Shown piece after piece: positions 1-12,700 of a DNA stretch of 64,000 bases. How positions within the stretch are numbered: the stretch's first letter is position 1; every line of letters starts with the position of its first letter. Below the pieces are notes generated by a model. It saw only the letters and a program-made list of their open reading frames with translations, ran no database searches and had not been told where the DNA came from. Origin of the DNA: Toxonevra muliebris (lineage: Eukaryota; Arthropoda; Insecta; Diptera; Pallopteridae); the NCBI GenBank assembly GCA_963691655.1, contig OY829329.1:7330708-7394707 (forward strand), in the 5' to 3' direction. The translations under genes and the position numbers were made by a program.

Positions 1-702
1 ATAAAGTAGGCAGTATACCAAGAATTCCGAAATGATTATTATATTTGAACCATGTACACTTTGAAAAGATATAATAAAATTAGAATGATGAGAATCACTC
101 AATTATTCACTCAAAAATAATGTAGAGTTGAATACACATCACGGTTGCCTCTAAAGCTTTGCTATTATTATTATATTTATTTCATAGGTTAGTTAGAGAG
201 AGAGAGAGAACTGAGTAATGCTCTCTTATCCCACCTATACTAATACCACTGAAGATCCCATCAACCGACTCGAATCACTGGCGTATTGGAGTTTGCTTTT
301 TTGGAGTTGACACTCTTTTTTCATTACTGTATTGAAAGTAAGAGATAGGGTTTTGGTGTAACTTGTGTTCAGTGTTACCATATTGAAAGATTTATCTGTA
401 AATTACGGTTTTTTAGAAAGCAGGGGCCGAATTGTCTGATCCTTGAATATAGTGCTGGTCACGTAATTTGCACAAAAATACATGCAAAATACCCACTTTT
501 ACGTGAAGAGTAGTACGTTCACGGATCAGACAATTCAACCCCGGGTTTTAAAGATTTTGCAAAGTGAATAAGTGTAGGTAGGTTGTAGGATCACAAAGCC
601 CTGTGATAATTCGGGTTTGATTCTAACTTATCTCAATAAAACTACCTCAAACTAAACTAAACGAATGCAAAATTAAGCAAATATATATGTGTAATAACTT
701 AC
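1..702. other. Left flank, no exon recognised
   Basis: The next Nipped-B exon should lie to the left of the donor at 702-701, but no open frame with splice sites and recognisable C-terminal sequence is seen here on the minus strand. The stretch holds a (GA)n run near 196-209 and a short inverted-repeat element at 423-543. The missing terminal exon is therefore inferred to lie outside the window. Confidence 0.5.
423..543. mobile_element. Short inverted-repeat element (MITE-like), ~120 bp
   Basis: The left arm GGGGCCGAATTGTCTGATCC and the right arm (reverse complement GGGGTTGAATTGTCTGATCC) match at 18 of 20 bases, and similarity continues inward (TGAA, then CACGT near both inner ends). No coding capacity. 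It looks like a tiny non-autonomous DNA element or its footprint in the 3' flank of the visible Nipped-B exons. The target-site duplication is not clear. Confidence 0.75.
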
Positions 703-3700
703 TTTTGTTGTAGCTGGTATTGGTATAGAATTATCAATGCTGCTGTTGTTTAAGTTTGGTGTTGTGCTATTGCCACCAGTGCCACTTGCACTACTTTCGT
801 CTAAAGTTTGATTTGCACCGGTTGAATTCAGCATTGAAGTGGTGGGTGTAGTATCTGATACATTTGTATTAAGTTTAGTTTTATCTCGTGCTTCGTCATC
901 GGAGTCAGCATCATCAGGATCAAGTTTGAGCATAAGTTGTTTAAACTGTAACAAGAAGATTATGCATATAAATACATATAATTTTAAATAGATGAGTATT
1001 ATTGATTGATATTACTGAACTTACATCTAAATATTTTACAATGAGATCCATTTTTTCCTCATCGTTTAATTGCTTAATGTTTTCTTCGGGATTTGAGATA
1101 ATTTGTTCTTGTTGCTTCCGTACGACGTCTATTGTGGTTTTTGGATTAAAGTCTGATACAGTTTTTCTTGTAACAGCTTTTTCGTAAATTTTTTGTTCAG
1201 ATGGTGAATAACGAGAAATCTTTCCATCTGTTAAGCCATACATATCTTTTAAGTGTTCCTTCAGTATTAGAAGTAGCATACATGCTTGTGCCGACGTTAT
1301 ACACTTTTGTATTTCACAAGTTCTTTCAGGAAGACGTTTAAACAAAACTTCTGGATCTTCTTCATCATCGTCATCTTCAAGTACATCGGCAACATTTTCA
1401 CTAGGTTTTAAACATTCTTTAAATGTAGCTAATAAATTAGTGCCAGCCATTGAGATAAGCAAATCGATTTGATGTATTAAATAGAGTGGCTCATCTTGTA
1501 CAACGTAAGGAAAATATGCAAGATTATCAGCGATATATAGCATTTGCTGCAATGATGTCTTCTGATCATCGAATTGTTTCGTAACTGTTTGTACAAGTGC
1601 ACGACGTTGTGGCTTTGTTGCACGAAGCAGCGTATAAAGAAAGTCGTTTAAAGCGGACGGCATAGCATCCGCTTCTCGTTTGCTGTTGTAAAAAGAAATA
1701 AGTATTTTTAAATGAGCAATTGTATATTATATTAAAATAGTTTTTATTCAAAGACCTATGCCTTTAATATTTATGGATGATAACTCGGACAGACTAGTGA
1801 AGGAAGGTGAACACAGGAGTTTTAGTCTCCTCCTGGCCAGGGATGGGCAGTCGCACATGACATGGAGGACTGTTTCTTTTTCCTCCTCAGATCCGCAATC
1901 CCGACAAAAGTCATTGAATGGCAGTCCTAGTCTTGCAGCATGTCTCCCCATTATGCAGTGTCTCGTGAGCACCGAAGTCGTAATGTTGTTAAAGCTTCTG
2001 CTAAGGTTGGGTAGCTGTCTAGTCCGTCTATTGCCTATAGTGATCTATGTGAGCCTGGTAATACCACAAGTATGGTCCGCTACCCAGGATCTTTTTGCTT
2101 CCTTAAGTTAGTTTTGCTTAATGGCTAATTTAATAGACGTAAGAGGGACACCAATGCTGCAGAAAGGTGATATATCTGTAAGCTGCGAGCCCTGTTTTGC
2201 TAACTCGTCGTCAGTTAACTGAAATATCTATATGTCCAGGTACCCAAAATAGGTGGGCCTGCGAGTGACTCGACAAAAGGTTGAGTGAAGATCGGCAGTC
2301 AAGAACAAGCTTTGATGTAGTAAAAACACCAGCGAAAGACTTGATTGCTGCTTGGCTATCCGTATAGATGCGGATATTCGTATCGAATGAATCGTCCCAA
2401 ATAAGCCACTTGGACGCTTGATAGATAGCCATTACTTCCGTCTGAAAGACGCTGCAATGGTCAGGACATCGGAAAGAGAGTCTAAGATCTAGCTTACTAG
2501 AGAAGATGCCACAGCCGACTCTTTCCTTCAATTTGGACTCATCTGTATAGATGTAAATTGAATTGTCAGTGACAAACTCGTCATTAACCCACTCCTCTCT
2601 ACTGGTGACGTGGGTGAAGAACGTGTGGCTTAAATTAGGGGCAGAGCAAATATAGTCTACGTTAGTTGGTACGGACGTTTCGTGGATTAGAATCTTAGCA
2701 TGACCCAGATTAGATTAGATTGTTGAGGCGGTGGGCAAGACGATCCCAGATCAATGCGGCCAGATTAGGCCTATTGTGATATCTCCCGAGGAATTAATGT
2801 ATTTTATAGTTCCCCCATGAGTTTATTTCCCTTGAGGAAATTTATTATCTCTTTTGGAGTACCATCCGCTATGTCTTGCGGTTGTAGGATAGAGTTTCCT
2901 AAGTAACAAAGTCGAGTCCTCGTTAGACCACAGTGGCATAGGATATGTTCTGCTGTTTCTTCCTCCTCGTTACATATTCGACACATATCGTCCTGTACTA
3001 AACCCAAGGTTGATAAGTGTTTGTTGACCCTACAATGCCCTGTGTAGAACCCAGTGGCAATTCGGATTTGTTTTCTACCTAGATTAAGCAATTGCTTAGT
3101 TCTATTATGGCAGACCTTTGGCATGAATGGTTTAGCTCTTCTTTTGTAAGAAGAGCGCTCTGCTATCAGAGTGTATGTAAATGTTCTTATTTGGTATCTT
3201 TTTGGTTTGTTGGGTTTGAATTTGGTACTTTTTTGGTATGAAATGGTCTAAATTTTGGTTTTCTTTTGTGTTTAGCCTAATTTTTGGCGACTTTTAGTCA
3301 GAATTTTGGTCGTTTTTTGTTTTAATTTCTGGGCTGAATTCTCACTAAAGAATTTAAGGTCGATTTTTGAGCTGGATGTTGATCTAGTTATTATAATTTA
3401 ACGAAATCAGTCCACTTTAAACCCAAATTTTAGATTCGTCCCTACTTATAACCCTCTACGAGTATATATTTCAAGATATTAAAAACAGGAAAAATGTAAG
3501 CAACGAATTCAATTTGAATTTTGATAAAAAGTGAAAAAAAGTGTTAAGATTTTGTTCTGTTAAGTTTGATAAAATAAGTAACTCTCATAGGTTTTTATCT
3601 ATCACATGAATAAATGATATTACATTGTTATTTAAAAAAAAAAAAACATTTCATAAAACAAATCCTATTCGATCTGTTCGTTTTATACACAAATAACTTA

Positions 3701-6700
3701 CACATATCCACGAATAACATTGCCCATTTTTCCTTTATTATTGCACTGCAATATTTCCTGTAGTTTAAAACAAAGTTGCAAACCAAATTGAACTTTCATA
3801 TTAACGAAGCCTGCATAAGTTTTGTCAATATCTTTCAGAAGTGCATCTGCTCGGTGAGCCGACTAAAAATTAAGTATAAATAACAATTTAAAATTTCTAT
3901 AAGTTTCTTCTTTATATGTAGCTTATAAACAAACCTCAAGTTTTGAATCTGTGCTTAAACATATCAAATACGGAACCATTCGTACTGGATGAACTAATCC
4001 TTGTCGTAGGACAATTTGAACAACTTTAACAGCCCATAGACGCACTGAGTCGTCACGATTCAAAAAGCAGTCTAATATTTCCTGCAGGTACAACTGTATA
4101 ATACGACTAGCCATACCCGATGAAACATCATTCATCTCTTTAAGATCATCAGTTTTTGATTGTTTCTCCCCTAAATTTATTACAAAATTTATTGGTAAAA
4201 AAAAAATTAGTAGAATATTATTTGTTAAGTGATACTTACATTCTTTCTCCTTATTGTGCATATACATTTCTGATTCAGTCAAATATATCCATATATTACG
4301 CATACAAATAATTTTAATACTCGATTCGATTGTATCGGAACGCAATAGATCACAGTAGAAAGTCTTCAATTCACATCTTGTAAGATAATCATCATTCATA
4401 ACACAAAATGAGCCAAGTGCAATAAGAGCTTGTTTACGAATTTCATTATTGGAACATTGTATGAAGAACATCAAACAGTCAAACGCATCATCACATATTG
4501 ATGGGGGAAGGCCATTAGTTTCGCCTAACGAAAAAGAGATATAATTATAAAGTGAAATAGTTAACTAGGTGAAAATATTCCTGGATAACCAAGATGAACA
4601 AAAACATAAAAATATGTTTTTAAATTTTGTTGCAGGTAAAAAAAAGAAGATAAGTAAATAAAAATGATACATTAATTTTTTTAATAAACTTACCTATAAC
4701 TTCGTTTGATTTGAAATCGAAGTAACGCATCAGGATCCCAATTGTAAATATACTTCGACGAAACATTGGTGTGTAAATGCTGTCTATACTGTGATTATTT
4801 TGTACGACTTGATTTCGGCTATAATCTAATATGCGGTAGAACCTGGAAAAATAGTTAATAGGTTTGAACTTTTCATAGATCTTAAAAACTGGGAAACAAC
4901 ATTTTTATTTAAGACATATTATTTAAAACAAGACAGGCGCCGGCCCTGGCAAAGTTTGGGTAATACGTAAAATACAATAACAAAAAACATAGGTATTCAA
5001 CAGAAGTTACCATATGACCGTGGCAACGTTCGATCTAAACCTAATTATTTGTCTAAAAATTATCATATTCTGCCCATTGATTACCACTTATACCCCGCGT
5101 TCACACACAAATTTTCACTATCTTCTTTTATATTGTTCCCCAGTTACTTCGTTTCAAGCATTCTGTTCGTATGAAAGATGCCACGCCTAATTATTGAATT
5201 GAAATAAAAACGAGTCTATGTTCATACAGAGAATATAACAATTTCAATTTTTAAACCGAGTTAGTAGTTCCACAGATTACCTCAAAAATACACCCAAAAA
5301 TACTAAATTACACAGGCCGACAAAATTTGACGAACGCTCTTACCAAGAAACCAGACTAAACTTTTCCGAAGGATTTTGAAGCGCTGAACTCGAATTTGGC
5401 CTCAAAATTGATCTGTCACGTCAGGATTTAGAGATATCCTAACCTAAAAGTGCAAAAAATACCTTTTTTGCTCATTTTTAAGGTTATGACCACGGCCGAT
5501 CCTATTATCTTTCAAAAATTATTGATAGCATCTTAACCCTTAAACGCCCAATACGTCTGATTTAAATTAAAAACATACTTAGAGGTAGTTTTTGGGATTC
5601 CGAGTAACGTTTGTTCTACGAGTTTTCAAATAAATTAGTTTAAAGTGCCGTAATTTCGATTTACATGGTTGGCCACAGTAGTACCCTTTGGGGATTATCT
5701 GGAGAATAAGTTAAAATGCATGAGCAATAAATTTTAAAAACAATTATTTAGTGTTATCCCATACCGATTGACACAAATTTTTTAACCCGGCAATATATTT
5801 GTTATACAAAAATTCGAAAATAAAAAACCTTATTTTCTGTATGTGGTTCAAAATTTTTACCAAACGTACTTTCCGAGTTAAAAATAACTGTAACTATGCG
5901 ACAGTTGTCATTTTTGCATTCTTATTTGTACGTATTGATAAAGAAATCTTTTGTCAGTAAAATCAGATATTTATTTTAAATGGCAAACGTAAAATGGCGG
6001 CACAGGCAGCTGCTAAAGTGGTTGGTCACTACAGTGACCAGTGGGTATTTAAGGGTTAAAGTACTCCTCTTCAAAATAACGTTAAGTTTGATCAAATATC
6101 TTTTTTTTCTCGCTGAGATTCCTGACGAGATAGAGAAATTTTGAGATCAGATTCGAATTTAGCGCGTCAAAATCCTTTGGATAAGTATAGTCTGGTTTAT
6201 GGGCAAAAATTTTGTCGGCCGTATTATTAATAGGTAGTACCTCAACATAGTTTCTATGAGTGCCGCCCTTTAGTGAAAAACTTTGAAAACAGTTTTTAGC
6301 TCATATTTTATAGCGTTATACAGCTAATTCTCGTATCTAATTTCATCACATAACCATGAAAACTTCACGATATACATAGTTTGGCAGCGCCCTCTATCGG
6401 TAAAATTTTAATTTTTATATAGCCTATATTTTGAAGCAATCCCTGTACTAAATTCTCTTATCTTTAACGTTAAAGAGCTATAGCGAAAACTTCATTTAGT
6501 TCATATGGGAGATATACCCTAGGGAAGAATTTTGGAAGTCATGGAGCCCGGTTTTGCGTGGTTCTATACTGTACACGAGATCGCTTCGGCCGTCTCGGAC
6601 AAACAGACAAATCAACTTTTTTTATATAAATAGATAAAAATTTTCATTGTGCTATTGGATCTATTAAAAAAAACTAAGAAATGTAATCACACCAACAAAG

Positions 6701-9700
6701 AATTTGTACATACTTTTGAAAGCAATCGCGAATGAGCTTATAATTTTTTGTTATCTTATTTACAAGAGCTCCAAGGCAGGAAACGCAGCTAGTAACAACG
6801 GCTTGATTCAGTGAAACTACTAGAAGCATCAAATGTTCTTCTAGAGATGCCAAAAATGATTCACTAGCATAATTTACCAGAGGTACAACCTAAAATATAC
6901 ACAGAAAACCATAATAAATAAATTCTCTATTTTTATATATATGTAGGTACAATAAGAAAAGTACTTTTTCTAGAATATCTGCAACTGCGCAAATAAATTT
7001 AGGAGCCGTTGTCGGATGGCACTTTATATTTAGATATGGCTCGATAGTAATTGCATGCCGTACAAGTAACTGTGGACGAACTTTAGCCAATAGATGCAGT
7101 GTCGTTATGCAACCAAGCATACGAGCATTGTCCGTATCCTCCAGTTCAATTAAACGGTCAACCAGGCCATCGGCCAACTGCTGACACGATAGCACAATTT
7201 CTGCTGGTGGTTCAGTATTCTTTTTAACGGGCTCTTGAGCACTGCCATCAAGTTTCATCATATTCTCTTTGGGTTGAAAAATCTGCAGAGCAACAATAAA
7301 AGTTAAATCGATGGTAAAAATGTTTGCATTTTTAAAACATACACTATTCAAGAGACCCTCTAGCCATGTGGTTCCCGTGTCATGTGCAGTATTGACAACA
7401 TCTATGATTTGATTTATTTTACGTTGTATACCATGCTGTAATTGTAAAAAAATATTTAGGTTTATAATTTTAGGTCATAATATGTAAAGGCATCCTGTTT
7501 ACTTTATCATTTTTTTGGCAGGGTGTAAACCACATTTTCATAAAGACTTCGGTTACAAGCTTTTGTATGCCCTCTTCATCGTTGACGCGTCTTATCATTT
7601 TCACGCAAATTTCCGGAATCTTTTCAAAATCAGGATAATCTATACAAATATCGCGGAGAATTTTTATCACACGCTTTCGCACCGATACACCCGTATCCTA
7701 AAATCATTAAATTAAAAGTGCTGATTAAACGTTATCACAATTGGAAATTAGCTTTTCGTACCAAAATTCTAGTGGATAACATATCGTAATACTGATCGAT
7801 CAATTCCTCGTTACTCAGCACAAATTTGCCAACTAAATCGACAGCTGCTTCACGTACTGATATGGCAGCATCTAGAAATTTCTGATTAACACCCATTTGC
7901 ATATCTTTACGCTTAAGCACCATCGGATCTACTTCGACAATATTGGCTAGACATTTCATTGCACGCGTCCTTACAGCTATGGATGGCTCGCTAATTGGTT
8001 AATGCAACAACATGCAAAATAATATTACTTTTAAACTCAATTTAATTAAAACAATAATCACTTACTTCACAACTAATATAATCTTTTTCAGATATCCATC
8101 GAATGACTGACTAAACGGTCTTTTCGTAGCCAAATATTGGGCTATCAAATGTGCATTGTTATAATCTATGTAAGTCTTAATATGCTGTGATGATGTGTGA
8201 TTGATATCGTTCGACGACGATGAGTATGGTTTTATATTGTTCAGTAAATACCGTTTGCGTTCTTCGAGTACATTGAATATTTCTAAATTTAATTCCTGAT
8301 CGATAACGCCGGCATTCCGATTATTAGCTGTGTTAGTGTCATTGCCACTATCATCGCTAGAATCGGAATCCGATGAACCAGATAAGACTTCTGAAACCAT
8401 AAGAAGCATAAACATAATCAATAAATTTAAATAAATTCAAACTTGATGACGATTACTTACCTTTTCTACGCTTTTTACGTGCTGTACTCTTTTTACGCGA
8501 CGCGTAACCTTTTCCGCCTTCAGCGATGCGTCGCCGTTGAGAAATTACATCACGATACCACTGAGTCAAATAGAAATGCCTTGCATAATCCCATATTAAG
8601 TTTTCTTCCTGTGCATTTACAGCCAAAAAATCTAAAAGAATTTTTTGCAGAAATTCGGTGCGCTCTTCCTCCGGATCTATTTCAATTTTACTCTGTAAGG
8701 ATATATATATATTTGGTAAGAAAATGCATGCAATTCTTGTGATTTTGTAAAATATTTAATCATACATTCACGGTTGGTGAATCGCCTTCTTTCTCTTGCT
8801 CTGCTTTTATCAATTTAATCATTGAATCGATTATATTCACTTTGCACCGAGACTCTACAGTATCCTTTCGCAAACGTGCTGCTACAATACCCAAATAGTC
8901 AAGAGATACCAAGCGTATGCTCTGCTCAATTGATTTGTCGGAAACATATCGCACAAGTAAGGTCCCCAGCAGAGAGAGTAGTAATTCCGATGCCGGCCAT
9001 TCAGGTTTATTAACAGTTGCCAAAAGATCATGAATGAAATTCTCGAAAAGTGGACGGAAGTCAGTCTCGTTCGAACGTGATTTACATTTATTTAAAAATG
9101 TTGTAAGGAAGTTTCCCCCTATGCTGAGGGCAACATCGTATTTCTTCAATACAATAATATCGTGATTTGGTTTTCCTATTTTTGTAGCACCACCCGGCAC
9201 ATCATCGTCCAAATCGATAATAGTTTTGGCTTTATTCTGCTCGGTATGACATAGTGAATCAGGTAGAATTGTTGCGCATTGTATAAGCTGCAGTACCAGA
9301 GCGGTAACCATTTGTATATTTCCACCATTATTTGTCAGTTTAAATGGCCGGAGATTTTTCTTCGAAGATGGTAAACGATCAATGGATGAGAGTATATCAC
9401 CAAGAATGCTGCTCCGAATTTTATCGTATTGTTCTTTACGAAATATCTGTAATTTGTTTGAAATTATTATAATATCAATTCTTACTACAGATTAGATAAC
9501 AGAATATAGTGCATCATCTAAAAATGATTGATGAGGGGCGGGGGCGTCATTTTTTGTATTTTTGTTTTTTTGTATTATTCTTCTTATAGAAATGCCCAGG
9601 TGTAGGACTTGTCATATTTTGTAGATAGAAAAAGAGTACAAAAGATATAATTATTAAAAAATATAAACAATAACAAACCCTGAGGTAAATTTCTTTTTAA

Positions 9701-12700
9701 ATCTTCCTAAAACCATTTGTCGAATTTAACATTTTATTTTGAAAATTTTTTGATTTTTCTCCGATTTGGATTACAAAATAATATCGGTTAAACCTAAATT
9801 TGAATTCCCTAGTAAACGTCGTATCTGTCTTTTTCTCTCTCTCTTTTCTATCCAGACAATCTTTTACAACAACACCTCTTAAAAATCAGCTACTTCGTGT
9901 GCGTGCAATCTTTCTCTTTCTTTCCTTCGCTCTATTTATGGTCACATCATTTTAATGCAGCAATAACAACACAATTAAGAGTACAGTTGCTCAGAGTGTT
10001 TGCGATTTTTCTCTCTTTGTTCTCTTCTACAAATGGTATCTTTACCCAGGAGAGAAAAGAATGAATTCCATTCTAAATTCTTTAAATTATCATACTACTA
10101 AATATTATTACACATTGCCATCGCCACCAGTTGTCATCTTCAAAAGTTTACAAATGGCATCCCTACCCAGAAGGAAAAGAATCACTTCTCAATTCGTAAA
10201 ATTACCCTAGTACTAAATACTATAGATGCTTACCGTTGTCACCAATTCTAAGCATATAAACTGCAATGTTTCAATATTATCCACAAAGAAGGGCTCAATT
10301 GCTAGAGTCGATAGTGGCAAGACGATGGTGTCTACAAATATGCATTTATCGAAGAGGGTTACGAACACCTTCATTAATTCTACTGCCTTTGAGTAGAGTA
10401 ATTGCAAGCTGCGATTGTGATTTTGTTGCCCTTTTGATTTTTTACGATTATCTGCCTTTTTCATACTTTTTACAGTGTAAACTGAATCATATGATGGAAA
10501 AATTGTTTCGCGAAATTGATTTTGCACAAATTTTATAATAAGCGAAATGTTATCTTCTTGTAAAAACTTTAAGTCTTTTGCTGTTGAATATATATTGCAA
10601 ATGAGAAGACATGCTTCAATTGCATTAAGAATTTTTTCCATGACATCATCGTCAAAAATTTCATCTTCGTCATCCTTAAAATAAAAGTTAAATAAGAAAT
10701 CATATTGGTGTTTATTGTAAATAAAATTAAATTAAATATAATTACCGGGCCGGCAGAATAGTTTTTAGCCAAGTAAACATTACGCATTGCGTAATTAATA
10801 AGTAACGTTAGTTTATTTTTCGGTATTGAATCCAGTACCTGTTTGGCTTTTAGTTTAGCGACATCATTGCTCATTGTGTTGAGCATTTTGGATGAGATAC
10901 ACTCGATATTTTCATCAATATCATCTGCAAACAAATTAAATTATTTTTATAATAATTCATTATAAAAAAATAATTAAAAATATAATCAAACCCGATTCGA
11001 AATTTGGAGGTTCTGTGTCATCTAACAATTCAATAATTTGCTCCATATTACGCATGAATTGTTGATACGTTTGAGAACGCATTACTTCTTCCTTCGAACA
11101 TTTTGGAGTAGGAGTTGCCATAATGCGTTCCACCCGACGAACTTTCGGTTGAGATACTGAAACAATAATATTCATTTAGTTAACATGAATCTATACCCAA
11201 GGGAAAATTTTCAAATAAAAAGATATTTATACAAAATTTACAATTTGTAATGTTTGGTCAATATTAATCATACGAACTTCAGTGATAATAGAATTACTAA
11301 TAATATTAAAACATTAGTAAAACTCTTTGATTTTTTTTAACCATTTTAAGCATTAACTTTTTATTTATTATTTTTATTTATGTAGGTATATAGCAATGAT
11401 GTGAAAGGTGCTTGGCAACCACCCAAAAACAAATCAGAAAATTTCAATTTCTATTATCAAATTCAACTTACATATCTGTTCAGGAGGAATTTCATCCATT
11501 GGAATGGCCAATTTGCGTTTCGCAGTTATGCGTTTTTCATCTGCCTTCATCATGGTGAAGGTATCAGCACCAGCACTAATTGATGTCGAGGTGGTCGGAA
11601 TTGAGTTTACATCAGAGGCTGCTGATGGTGCTGATGCTGCAATATCGGTAGCAGCAACTGGTTGTGCTGCAGCCGAGTCAGTTGAACTAGAAGTAGCAAC
11701 AACTGTCGCCAGATCAGTCAATACAGGTAAACCCATTTTCTTTGCCAATTCTGGTGACTTTTGTACAAATTCTTTAATACTTTGTTGCATGAGACGTGCG
11801 TCCTCGGCTTTAAGTCGATTTATACATACCCGAACTTGGGATTTGCTGCTTGATGTGGAAGACGAACCCATAGCGGTGCGTCTATCTCTCATAACAGCGG
11901 CAGCGGGAGCGAGAGTGGGAGTGGGAGTGGCAGATATTTCGGAATTTGTTTTTGCTGCAGTGATGTGTGAAATAGCAGCAATTTCATCTGGCACAGAATT
12001 ATGGTTTAGTGCTGAAACCGATAATACCGCCTGTTGTTGATGTCCTTCAGGAGCGATTGCCGCTTGAGTTGGCGATTGATTCGATGAGTTTTTATTTGGC
12101 TGCTGATTTTGCAGGAATTCGTTGTTGCGTGGAGTCGTTTTGTGCACATGCTGTTGGAGTTGTTTTTGCTGTGCCAATTGTTGTTGCATTTGTTGACGTT
12201 GCAGATTTAATACATTTTGAAAGTTGCCTTGAATTGCTTGTGTCTGTGGCTGTGGCTGCTGTGATGGTTGCTGCTGTTGTAGTGGTGGCTGTTGTTGTGG
12301 TGGAGGCTGTTGTTGTGGTTGCGATTGCGGAAGGGGATACGTTGCCGATTCTAAGATTTGCGAGCTTTGTGCATTTTGTGCATTTATTTGTTGCTGTTGA
12401 CTCGTTATGACAGATTTTTGTTGAGGCGTTACTGTTGTTGATAATATTACCGATTGCTGTTGATGCGTTTGACTTTGCTGGATTACAGATTGATCTTGCT
12501 GCGGCTGTTGTGGCATTATCAACGTTCCCTGTATTTGTATTACCGACGTTGGTTGTGCAATTTGTTGCTTCTGACCGTGGCAATTCATATTAGAAGAAGG
12601 TTGCGGTAACTCTAGTTGCTTTAATGTTTGCTGTTGTAATTGTTGCAGTTGTTTTTGCTGCCCTTCAACATTATGTTGTTCCGCTTGTAAATATACTCCA

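Noticed and set aside
11408..12040. 210-aa plus-strand open frame across the Gln-rich Nipped-B exon
   Set aside because: It is antisense to a well-supported coding exon; long opposite-strand frames are expected from CAG/CAA-rich sequence.
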